From Acidobacteriota bacterium (GTDB lineage Bacteria; Acidobacteriota; Terriglobia; Terriglobales; Acidobacteriaceae), in assembly GCA_003223595.1 (NCBI GenBank), contig QHVR01000372.1, forward strand, positions 1 to 5,323: DNA of 5,323 bases, in the 5' to 3' direction. The notes under the pieces were generated by a model. It had not been told where the DNA came from and did not search any database. It saw only the letters and a program-made list of their open reading frames with translations. The position numbers were made by a program, and so were the translations under genes. Every line of letters starts with the position of its first letter. The stretch's first letter is position 1. Positions 1 to 5,323 of this stretch are shown piece after piece.

Positions 1-405
1 CGTCTCAGTATTGACGAACTCCGTGGTCGCAGCTTCCACCTGCACGCTCTCGGTGGTCGAACCGACCCCCAGCGCTGCGTCCACGCGCACGGTTTGACCG
101 CCAGTCAGCGAGTACCCCGTGCGGCTGAAGACCTTGAAGCCTTGCTTTTCAATATCCACACGGTAGGTGCCAAGGATCAGGGGAGGCGTGCTGTAGTTGC
201 CGGCGCTATTGGTGCCGACAATCGTTTTGACGCCGGTCTGTTCGTCGGTAATTGTGACTCGAGCATCCGGAATGGCTGCGCCGCTGGCGTCCGTGACTAC
301 GCCTGTGATAGTGGCACGATCGGCAAACTGCGCGAGGGCGTGTTGGTTGGCGAAGCAAACAAACGTGAGTAGCAGAACGGCAGCAGAAAGAAACCAGCGT
401 TTCAT
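1..405 (-). CDS. TonB-dependent receptor with carboxypeptidase regulatory-like domain, N-terminal part (3' end outside window)
   Basis: The ATG at 405-403 opens a frame that runs without a stop to the window edge (135 codons seen). Residues 1-25 form a Sec signal peptide: MKRW, then a hydrophobic stretch around LSAAVLLLTFVCFA, and cleavage likely after ALA with Q26 next. Residues about 32-115 match the carboxypeptidase-regulatory-like (CnaB-like beta-sandwich) domain, with ITGVVTDASGAAIPDARV, an EQTGVKT strand, a G-N-Y-S turn and LGTYRVDIEKQGFK. The segment after it, VQVEAATTEFVNTET, is what normally precedes the plug domain in large Oar-like TonB-dependent receptors of Acidobacteriota. From the family, the full protein would be expected to be about 1000 residues, with a plug and a 22-strand barrel in the outer membrane, importing a bulky substrate. 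The plug and barrel lie outside the window, so receptor identity is an inference from the N-terminus; another exported protein with this domain is the alternative. It has its own promoter and ribosome binding site. Confidence 0.85.
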   Translation of the reverse strand, partial: MKRWFLSAAVLLLTFVCFANQHALAQFADRATITGVVTDASGAAIPDARVTITDEQTGVKTIVGTNSAGNYSTPPLILGTYRVDIEKQGFKVFSRTGYSLTGGQTVRVDAALGVGSTTESVQVEAATTEFVNTET

Positions 406-412
406 TACAGCG

Positions 413-418
413 CCTCCC
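413..418 (-). promoter_or_regulatory. Shine-Dalgarno of the TonB-dependent receptor gene
   Basis: The minus strand reads GGGAGG seven nucleotides before the ATG at 405-403. This strong site supports that start, and the signal peptide begins directly there. Confidence 0.8.
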
Positions 419-452
419 AGGTCAAGGTGACAGGGGCCCCAATACGGACGCT

Positions 453-470
453 TGAGAAAACCTTTTCTCA
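453..470. promoter_or_regulatory. Perfect 18-nt palindrome, candidate repressor operator
   Basis: TGAGAAAACCTTTTCTCA has two perfect 8-nt arms around a central CC. It covers about +6 to +23 relative to the predicted transcription start near 475, the place where a bound repressor blocks initiation or early elongation. The A/T-rich arms around a short C/G centre resemble operators of LacI-family regulators, although those usually have a central CG and this copy has CC. A diverged copy at 792-809 does have the central CG. Regulator identity is an inference; no regulator gene is in the window. An RNA hairpin is less likely because the loop would be only 2 nt. Confidence 0.55.
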
Positions 471-481
471 GATGGGTGCAT

Positions 482-510
482 TTTTTACAGCTATCGCCAG
501 CCACTGTCAA
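482..510 (-). promoter_or_regulatory. Sigma70-type promoter for the TonB-dependent receptor gene
   Basis: On the minus strand a perfect TTGACA (-35, 510-505) is followed by a 17-nt spacer and TAAAAA (-10, 487-482; 4 of 6 matches to TATAAT). The start of transcription would fall near 475, giving a 5' leader of about 70 nt before the receptor ATG at 405. The exact -35 and optimal spacing make this the best promoter candidate in the window. It separates the receptor transcript from the upstream three-gene cluster. It was found by eye only; no transcript data are available. Confidence 0.7.
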
Positions 511-784
511 GGTAATTCTTTTGTATTACACACAATTCGGCTTGCCTGGCTGGTCGCAAAATCGTTATGGCGCTCAGGAACGCAAGCCGGATCCAGACCG
601 GCGGGACAGGATAGAGCAATGGAAGTTACTGCAAGCGACGGTAAACAATGCAATACGGCAAATATCAGGATTCAGACGAAGGCTATCGGACAAGCTTCGT
701 GGCGGAACGTAACTGGCGGGAACCCGCAACCTCCGCAGACAAGCCGAAACTCCCTACGCGCAAGCTGGGTGGAGGTGTGGCTTG

Positions 785-810
785 GGACGCTCGGGAAATC
801 GTTTTCTCAG
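785..810. repeat. Second copy of the operator region (22 of 26 nt identical to 446-471)
   Basis: Positions 785-810 align without gaps to 446-471 in the same orientation, with mismatches only at 792, 794, 799 and 801. Both begin with GGACGCT and both contain the right arm TTTTCTCAG. The left arm of the palindrome here (792-799) is degraded to 5 of 8 matches, and the centre is CG instead of CC. After the aligned block both copies continue with GTGCA, directly here and after four extra nucleotides in the other copy. The palindrome centres are 339 bp apart. No matching -10/-35 accompanies this copy. It may be an auxiliary operator or the remnant of a duplicated promoter region. Confidence 0.6.
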
Positions 811-866
811 GTGCAGTCTTGCCACCTAGAACTTTTGGGTACGAATGATTCCCGCACCTTCCCGAA

Positions 867-2570
867 TCACCACAAGCTTGAAATCGTCTCGATCTTGCCG
901 CTCGTCCAGCGAATGGTCAGGTCGCCAGCGCTCTCGGGGCCAAGCCCGAAATGCAGCCGGCGGTCGTTGACCGAGTAGAAACTGCTTTGAGCGGTCACCT
1001 CTTGCGATTGCAGCCGCTTGCCGTATCGCGCAGTCACCCTCGTACCAATGGCGCTGCGATTACTGCTGACTCCAACCAGCAAGACTTTCAGCCAGTGGCC
1101 TCCTCCTGACAGATCATTGCGCAGCAAAGAGGGGGGCTCGTTCATATTCCAGATAAGGACATCGATGTCGCCATCGTTATCGAAGTCGCCGAAAGCACAT
1201 CCGCGGCTGGCGTGCGCATCGGCGACGCCCGGCCCGGCTTCGTCAATCAACTCTTCGAATCGGCCATCACCCAGGTTCCGAAACACCAGGCGTGGAGTGC
1301 GAAACGGGTACGCGGGAACTTTCTTTTCGACTTCGGGATAGACACTGCCTGTGGCCACGAAGAGATCGGGGAATCCATCATTGTCCAGATCAACCATGCC
1401 AGCGCCCCATCCAACGTAGCGTGTCTCAACCCCCAATCCCGCGTGAATCGTCACGTCGTCGAAGTTTCCTTTACCGTCATTGTGATAGAGAACGTTGGTA
1501 TCGTCGGCGAAGTTTGTTTTGAAAACGTCGAGATTGCCATCGAGATCAATGTCGCCCACAGCTACGCCCATGCCGGCTTGTTCGAGCCCGTCTTCACTAA
1601 GCGCCACTCCGCGCTCAAGGGCTTCCTCCCGGAAGGTGCCGTCGTGTTGGTTGCGAAACAGCCAGCTTGGTGTGGAATCGCAGGCGACGTAAATGTCGGG
1701 CCAGCCATCGTTATCGTAATCCGACGCAACTGCGGTCATGGGATAGGACCCGGACGCGGCGGCCACTCCACTTTGCTTGCTTACATCGGTAAAGGTACCG
1801 TCGCCGTTGTTATGAAAAAGCTGCACGAAACCCGCGGGTAGTCCGCGAGGACCGCAGTTCACCGCAACACCCTTCCATGTGCAGTCGGGATTTGTTCCTG
1901 GTTTGGGCAACGCATCAAGAGTCGTGCTCAGGTAGTTGGCCACAAAGAGATCGAGGTGCCCGTCGCGATCATAGTCCACCCAGGTGCAACCCGAACCGTA
2001 ACGAACAGCATTTTGCGCAAGCCCGGATTGCTTGGTTACATCGGAAAATGTGCCGTTTCCGTTGTTTCGGTAAAGCACATTGTGGCCGTAGTAAGTGATG
2101 AAGATGTCATCAAAACCGTCATTATCATAATCGGCTACGGTTACCGCCGAGGCCCATCCGGCTCGGGTTAGACCTGCCTTAGCGGTGACATCGGTGAACG
2201 TGCCGTTTCGATTGTTCCTGTACAGTCGATTGGTGACACCCGGCGGATTACCTTCGAGTTTGGTACCGTTCAAGACAAATAAATCCATCCAGCCATCGTT
2301 GTCGTAATCGATGAACGCAACTCCCGCTCCAACCACCTCGACGATGTAGTTTTTTGTATCAACACCGCCGTAGACAATGGGGTCGACCAATCCGGCCTGC
2401 TTCGCGACGTCAGTAAAGCGCGCGAGAAATGGACGGCCTGAGGGCTTGCCACGAGGTTGCGGCTTGAGGCCGCGAGAAGATATACCCTGGGCAAATGCAG
2501 CGGAAGGAACCAAGAGGGTAGCACCCGCGGCGCTTGCGATCCTGAACATCAGCTCCCGACGAGTAATCAT
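867..2570 (-). CDS. CRTAC1-family FG-GAP repeat beta-propeller protein with C-terminal ASPIC/UnbV domain, Tat-like signal (propeller B)
   Basis: Complete gene, 567 residues. The N-terminus TRRELMFR followed by a modest hydrophobic stretch and AFA-Q (cleavage after about 27) looks like a twin-arginine signal peptide, so export in folded form is likely. Seven Ca-binding DxDxDG loops start at residues 88, 147, 199, 284, 340, 394 and 462 (D-Y-D-N-D-G and variants). Several blades also carry an N-N-x-G-T-F turn (RNNRNGTF, RNNGNGTF, HNNGDGTF). This is the pattern of a seven-bladed FG-GAP/VCBS propeller. Residues about 492-565 form the ASPIC/UnbV domain, with SNRSAIGTRV, the S-V-N-D-R-R-L-H-F-G-L-G core and the IRWTSG end. 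The start ATG overlaps the stop of propeller A in ATGA; its own Shine-Dalgarno is weak, so translational coupling is likely. Starting at Met8 would remove the arginine pair, so the first ATG is preferred. The family's biochemical role is not established; ligand or protein binding at the cell envelope is an inference. Confidence 0.92.
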   Translation of the reverse strand: MITRRELMFRIASAAGATLLVPSAAFAQGISSRGLKPQPRGKPSGRPFLARFTDVAKQAGLVDPIVYGGVDTKNYIVEVVGAGVAFIDYDNDGWMDLFVLNGTKLEGNPPGVTNRLYRNNRNGTFTDVTAKAGLTRAGWASAVTVADYDNDGFDDIFITYYGHNVLYRNNGNGTFSDVTKQSGLAQNAVRYGSGCTWVDYDRDGHLDLFVANYLSTTLDALPKPGTNPDCTWKGVAVNCGPRGLPAGFVQLFHNNGDGTFTDVSKQSGVAAASGSYPMTAVASDYDNDGWPDIYVACDSTPSWLFRNQHDGTFREEALERGVALSEDGLEQAGMGVAVGDIDLDGNLDVFKTNFADDTNVLYHNDGKGNFDDVTIHAGLGVETRYVGWGAGMVDLDNDGFPDLFVATGSVYPEVEKKVPAYPFRTPRLVFRNLGDGRFEELIDEAGPGVADAHASRGCAFGDFDNDGDIDVLIWNMNEPPSLLRNDLSGGGHWLKVLLVGVSSNRSAIGTRVTARYGKRLQSQEVTAQSSFYSVNDRRLHFGLGPESAGDLTIRWTSGKIETISSLW

Positions 2571-4288
2571 TGCTTCGGTTCGACTGCTTTCAGATATTGG
2601 CGGGCTTTCACGTCCTCAAACTTCTGTACGATCCCAGACGGCCAGCGAATTTCAATCAGTTTTGCACTGGAATCTTTCCCCAGTCCGGCGAGCACGCGTT
2701 TATCGCTCGCAGAAAGGTAGCCCACGGCGGTATTTACGGTAAAGTACTGCGTCAGGCCGGAAGCCGAAACGACTTTGATCCGCGCTCCGATACCATCGCG
2801 GTTGGACTTGGTGCCCACAGGCTGGATTCCGACCCAATTATTGCGATCTCCGCCATCATTCTGCAGCACATAAGCTTTTTGTCCGAGATTGCTGACGATT
2901 ACATCGATATCGCCGTCGTTATCGATATCACCAAAGGCTGCACCGCGACCTGCCCAGTTCCGCTGAAAAACATCTCCAGCAAGTACTCGCGAGAAATGCC
3001 CAAGGCTGTTGCGGAGCAATAGAGGCGGCTCCATGTAGCGCAGATTGGGTGAGGTTTTCTCGATGGTATCCATCACGTGGGACTGAGCTACAAACAGGTC
3101 TTTCCACCCGTCATTGTCATAGTCGAAAAAATGGGTGCTCCAGCCGGAAAAAGCGAGAGTAGCGGCGCCCAATCCCGAAGCATTCGTCACATCCCGAAAG
3201 GTGCCCGTGCCCTCGTTGCGAAACAGCATATAGCGCTCGTTCGAAAGATCGGTGACTACGATATCGGGTAGGCCATCGTTGTCGTAGTCATTAAAGTCGA
3301 TGCCCATGCCAGCAAAAGTTTTGCCATCCTCGTTGTAGCCGACGCCGGCGAGCAGGCCGAGTTCGGTGAACGTGCCGTTGCCATTGTTGTGATATAGAAA
3401 GCACTGCACGGAATCATTCGCAACAAAAATATCGGGCCACCCATCTCCGTCGTAGTCAGCGAAGGAAACCCCCAGTCCCTTACCATGCGGATTGGCGATT
3501 CCCGCCTTCTGCGAAACGTCGGTGAACGTGCCATCCCCGTTGTTGTGGTACAGGATGTTGCTCACCCCATCGTAGTTGTCTGGATGACAGTAGGAACGAA
3601 CGCCGTTCGGCGGCTTTTCTCCGCAGTAGCGGTTATTTTTAAATGTCCAATCAACGTAGCGAGTGATGAATAGGTCCAGCTTCCCGTCATTGTCATAATC
3701 GAAGAACCCCGCGCTCGCGCTCCAGTCGCCACCTCGGACCCCGGCTTTGGCAGTGACGTCGGTGAAGGTTCCATCGCCGTTGTTGTGGTAAAGGATATTG
3801 CCACCGTAGCCGGTCACGTATACATCTTCAAAGCCATCGTTGTCGTAATCGCCCACAGCTACACCCATGCTGTAGTAGCCCTGGGGAATTCCAGTGAGAC
3901 CCGCCCGCTCGGTGACGTCTGTGAAGGTGCCGTCGGTGTTCTGGTGGTAAAGACGGTTCCAGAACTTCTTGTCGGATTTGTCGGGCAGCTTTCCATGCGG
4001 CATGGGATCGGAAAGCAGCGCGCCGTTGGTGAAGAAAATATCGAGGCGGCCGTCGTTGTCGTAGTCAAAAACGGCAACACCACCGGCCATGGTTTCGATC
4101 AAGTACTTGTTGGAAGTTGCAGAGTTCTGCAAAGTGAAATCAACATGGGACTGGGCCGTGATGTCAGTGAACTGAACGTTCGGAGTTGATTGGGCAACTG
4201 CAAGCGAGGATGTGAAGATCAGAGCACTCGAGCATCCGAACATCCTGAAGCATTCACGCAGCCACCCCAGCCGCGAATCACTGCACAC
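2567..4288 (-). CDS. CRTAC1-family FG-GAP repeat beta-propeller protein with C-terminal ASPIC/UnbV domain, Sec signal (propeller A)
   Basis: The frame is open from 4417, but the GTG at 4288-4286 is the better start. A GGAGG lies 5 nt before it, and the signal peptide follows: a basic n-region with WLRECFR, the hydrophobic FGCSSALIFTSSLAVA, and cleavage at AVA-Q after residue 32. The extra 43 codons of the longer frame only overlap the TPR gene and resemble nothing. From the GTG the product has 573 residues. DxDxDG Ca-binding loops start at residues 75, 147, 197, 278, 334, 389 and 454, giving a seven-bladed FG-GAP/VCBS propeller. Residues about 484-565 are ASPIC/UnbV, with SNRDGIGARI, GYLSASDKRVLAGLG and IEIRWPSG. 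The ORF overlaps the TPR stop by 11 nt upstream and propeller B by 4 nt downstream, so it is the middle gene of a coupled operon. An exported Ca-binding scaffold or binding protein is likely; the exact function is unknown for the family. Confidence 0.9.
   Translation of the reverse strand: MCSDSRLGWLRECFRMFGCSSALIFTSSLAVAQSTPNVQFTDITAQSHVDFTLQNSATSNKYLIETMAGGVAVFDYDNDGRLDIFFTNGALLSDPMPHGKLPDKSDKKFWNRLYHQNTDGTFTDVTERAGLTGIPQGYYSMGVAVGDYDNDGFEDVYVTGYGGNILYHNNGDGTFTDVTAKAGVRGGDWSASAGFFDYDNDGKLDLFITRYVDWTFKNNRYCGEKPPNGVRSYCHPDNYDGVSNILYHNNGDGTFTDVSQKAGIANPHGKGLGVSFADYDGDGWPDIFVANDSVQCFLYHNNGNGTFTELGLLAGVGYNEDGKTFAGMGIDFNDYDNDGLPDIVVTDLSNERYMLFRNEGTGTFRDVTNASGLGAATLAFSGWSTHFFDYDNDGWKDLFVAQSHVMDTIEKTSPNLRYMEPPLLLRNSLGHFSRVLAGDVFQRNWAGRGAAFGDIDNDGDIDVIVSNLGQKAYVLQNDGGDRNNWVGIQPVGTKSNRDGIGARIKVVSASGLTQYFTVNTAVGYLSASDKRVLAGLGKDSSAKLIEIRWPSGIVQKFEDVKARQYLKAVEPKQ
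3515..3559 (-). repeat. Internal coding repeat, copy 2 (NILYHNNGDGTFTDV)
   Basis: This 45-nt stretch encodes the same 15 residues as 3755-3799 in propeller A, with 39 of 45 nucleotides identical by eye. The two copies are 80 residues apart and mark equivalent turns of neighbouring propeller blades. The differences do not change the protein, which suggests selection for the blade motif, a fairly recent blade duplication, or both. Confidence 0.75.
3755..3799 (-). repeat. Internal coding repeat, copy 1 (NILYHNNGDGTFTDV)
   Basis: Partner of 3515-3559: the same 15 residues in propeller A with six nucleotide differences. Looser versions of the motif recur through both propeller genes, for example LFHNNGDGTFTDV in propeller B. 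Confidence 0.75.
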
Positions 4289-4649
4289 GCTCACCTCCGG
4301 GATGAGGTGCGCCCCTGGTCTTGGATATGTTGCGTCGCGTCTTTTCCAATTCGCTATTCTCCTGGTCGAGACGCGTGAACGAGTCAAGTGCTTTCTTGCT
4401 CTCTTCGAGATTACCAAGCCTACGATAAATTCCCGAAAGCACGTAGTAATAGGAAGACGAGCGTGAGTTCAAAGTGATGGCGTGATTTAGCGAATCGGCG
4501 GCAGCCTGAAGCTGGCTCTTGCGCTCCTCGGCTCGCGCTTTCTGAAACCACGCGGCGTCGGATTTGGGCTCGAGTGCCAGCGCTTTCTGCGCGTAATCGA
4601 GGGCTTTCGCGGAATCTCCGGTGCGATTGTAATAAGCGCTCAGGTTCAC
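4278..4649 (-). CDS. TPR protein, C-terminal part in a shifted frame (likely the 3' half of a broken TPR gene)
   Basis: 123 residues from the GTG at 4649-4647 to the TGA at 4280-4278. It contains three TPRs in exact 34-residue phase. The first begins just before the GTG (codons for F-V-S-A-H precede VNLSAYYNRTGDSAKALDYA). The others are SDAAWFQKARAEERKSQL... and SSSYYYVLSGIYRRLGNLEE.... A charged tail (ELEKTRRNISKTRG) closes the protein. Because the first repeat starts upstream of the GTG, this is not a natural N-terminus: the piece reads as the continuation of the TPR gene at 5323-4646 after a frame change. The GTG overlaps the preceding stop in GTGA, so re-initiation could still produce it, but no Shine-Dalgarno is visible. 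TPRs bind proteins; the partner is unknown. Its stop lies 11 nt inside propeller A. Confidence 0.7.
   Translation of the reverse strand: MNLSAYYNRTGDSAKALDYAQKALALEPKSDAAWFQKARAEERKSQLQAAADSLNHAITLNSRSSSYYYVLSGIYRRLGNLEESKKALDSFTRLDQENSELEKTRRNISKTRGAPHPGGERVQ
4294..4298 (-). promoter_or_regulatory. Shine-Dalgarno that fixes the GTG start of propeller A
   Basis: GGAGG on the minus strand sits 5 nt upstream of the GTG at 4288-4286, inside the last codons of the TPR frame. It favours this start over the upstream start at 4417 and over the internal ATG at residue 59 of the longer frame, which has no comparable site. Confidence 0.65.
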
Positions 4650-5323
4650 ATGGGCGGATACGAATTTTGATAGCTTTGAACTGCGTCCGCATCATTGCCC
4701 AACGCTTCCTGCGCAAATCCCAAGGCATCGATTGCTTCTATGTAGCCGGGATCGAGGCTGATGGCATTTTCAAACTCCTTACGAGCAGCAAGCCAATTGT
4801 CTTGCAGAGAAAGAAGCTTACCGAGATCGTAGCGGCTCTCGCTGGAGTTTGGCGCATAACGAATTGCTTGCTCATACTCTGTTTGTGCGGCGTCGAAGCG
4901 TCCAATGATCATCAGATCCCGACCAAGGATTTTGTTGGCATCAGCATTTTTCACGTTCAAGCTGAGGCACTGCGCCAATGATTTGATGGAATCACCAATC
5001 TTTTTCTGCGCGAACTGGCTGTAGCCGAGCGCGTACCAACCCCAGGAAGAGGCGGGGTGTTCTTTCACGTACGCCGACAGCAAGGGCTCAACTTCCACAT
5101 ACTTGTTGCCTCGAATATAGTTCTCGAATTCGGCAATCTTATCCGGATCGTCATCAGCACTCGGTGGGTTACTGGCGAAGTCTGCGCCAGCAGGAACTTG
5201 CGCAGGTGTTTCCGTCAGACTAAGCCTGTTAACGCTCTGCCGCGAATTCAAATCCCCTGGATTCAGTTCCACTGCTCTTTGATACGCAGCGATTGCTGCC
5301 GTTGTCTCGCCTTCCTTCTCCAG
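4646..5323 (-). CDS. TPR-repeat protein, 5' end outside the window, stopping early in the fourth full-length repeat
   Basis: The frame is open from the window edge (225 residues seen), so the true start is to the right. An internal GTG at 5272 is not needed, because the codons before it (EGETTAAIAAYQRA) are the B helix of a TPR ending in VELNPGD. A Pro/Ala/Asp-rich linker follows (visible residues about 25-60), then a degenerate repeat (IAEFENYIRGNKY...YVKEHP). Three canonical 34-residue TPRs begin at residues 92, 126 and 160 (SSWGWYALGYSQF, NADANKILGRDL, SSESRYDLGKLL). A fourth begins at 194 (YIEAIDALGFAQEALG) and is cut off in its B helix by the tail NSYPPM and a TGA at 4648-4646. The repeats resume at once in the other frame. 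Location (periplasm, lipoprotein or cytosol) cannot be judged without the N-terminus. It is probably the first visible gene of the operon with the two propeller proteins. Confidence 0.8.
   Translation of the reverse strand: MEKEGETTAAIAAYQRAVELNPGDLNSRQSVNRLSLTETPAQVPAGADFASNPPSADDDPDKIAEFENYIRGNKYVEVEPLLSAYVKEHPASSWGWYALGYSQFAQKKIGDSIKSLAQCLSLNVKNADANKILGRDLMIIGRFDAAQTEYEQAIRYAPNSSESRYDLGKLLSLQDNWLAARKEFENAISLDPGYIEAIDALGFAQEALGNDADAVQSYQNSYPPM
4665..4672 (-). other. Frame-change junction inside the TPR gene (apparent ~22-nt deletion)
   Basis: In the broken repeat the tyrosine codon (4672-4670) occupies TPR position 25, and the lysine codon of the shifted frame (4667-4665) occupies position 34. 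A normal 34-residue repeat needs eight codons (24 nt) between them; only the two bases CA remain. The loss is therefore 22 nt, which gives both the frame shift and the seven residues missing from the repeat spacing. No canonical X-XXY-YYZ slippery heptamer in the zero frame is seen here. Confidence 0.65.

Larger units (their letters stand above)
406..866. other. Non-coding intergenic region between propeller protein B and the receptor gene
   Basis: No credible gene is seen in these 461 nt. Open frames on the plus strand cross into the antisense of the propeller gene, lack ribosome binding sites and show no family resemblance. The minus strand is interrupted by stops. It holds the promoter (482-510), the palindrome (453-470), its diverged copy (785-810) and the receptor Shine-Dalgarno. 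Two short hairpins occur: GCGGG-AA-CCCGC at 716-727, and GCCGG/CCGGC arms at 586-602 with a 7-nt loop. Neither has a following T-run on the minus strand, so no intrinsic terminator for the upstream operon can be named. Confidence 0.6.

Noticed and set aside
586..602. GCCGG/CCGGC hairpin as a terminator
   Set aside because: The stem is five bp with a 7-nt loop and no T-run follows in either direction; a chance palindrome is as likely.
843..869. Inverted repeat TGATTC/GAATCA at the stop of propeller B as a terminator
   Set aside because: The stem has only 6 bp with a 12-nt loop and no T-run follows on the minus strand.
427..978. 183-codon open frame on the plus strand crossing the intergenic region
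   Set aside because: It starts with GTG without a Shine-Dalgarno, resembles no family, and its 3' part is antisense to the conserved UnbV domain of propeller B.
1212..1841. 209-codon plus-strand open frame
   Set aside because: It lies wholly antisense to propeller B. Its valine/isoleucine-rich repeats (VIVIVI) are the reverse reading of the DxDNDG codons, as are the other plus-strand frames across 1018-4189.
2567..4288. Regular repeated GTTGTCGTAATC-like segments as a CRISPR or satellite array
   Set aside because: The repeats are codon-phased, irregularly spaced and encode the DxDNDG and NNGDGTF motifs of the propeller blades.
4289..4417. 43-codon N-terminal extension of propeller A from 4417
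   Set aside because: It overlaps the TPR coding sequence in another frame, is Arg-rich with no domain, and would bury the signal peptide. The GTG at 4288 has a good ribosome binding site.
4646..4672. Programmed -1 ribosomal frameshift in the TPR gene
   Set aside because: No X-XXY-YYZ slippery heptamer in the zero frame and no clear stimulatory hairpin is seen. The repeat also lacks seven residues, which a frameshift alone would not explain.

Overview
The window reads as a piece of a soil-type Acidobacteriota genome (inference). The grounds are the gene families: a TonB-dependent receptor of the 'signal peptide + carboxypeptidase-regulatory-like domain' type, two FG-GAP/ASPIC-UnbV (CRTAC1-family) proteins and a TPR protein, a combination especially abundant in that phylum. 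No 16S or other marker is present, so the taxonomic call rests on family content alone. Every gene I can support lies on the minus strand, so transcription runs from the right edge of the window to the left.

Layout in transcription order. (1) 5323-4278: a TPR gene that enters from outside the window and is split into two overlapping reading frames. The 34-residue TPR phase on both sides shows that one repeat has lost about 22 nt, so this looks like one ancestral gene with a frameshifting deletion. (2) 4288-2567: a Sec-type exported seven-motif beta-propeller protein with a C-terminal ASPIC/UnbV domain. Its GTG start has a good Shine-Dalgarno and overlaps the TPR stop by 11 nt. (3) 2570-867: a second, paralogous propeller/UnbV protein with a twin-arginine-like signal, joined to the first by a 4-nt ATGA overlap. 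(4) 866-406: a 461-nt non-coding region with a near-consensus sigma70 promoter reading leftward, a perfect 18-nt palindrome just downstream of the predicted transcription start, and a second diverged copy of that palindrome 339 bp upstream. (5) 405-1: the first 135 codons of a TonB-dependent outer-membrane receptor, cut by the window edge.

The tight overlaps argue that TPR, propeller A and propeller B form one operon. The receptor has its own, apparently repressible, promoter. TPR and propeller/UnbV proteins are probable protein-interaction and Ca-binding surface or periplasmic modules, and the receptor is a probable outer-membrane transporter. A shared cell-envelope uptake or binding function is plausible, but the substrate cannot be read from this sequence.
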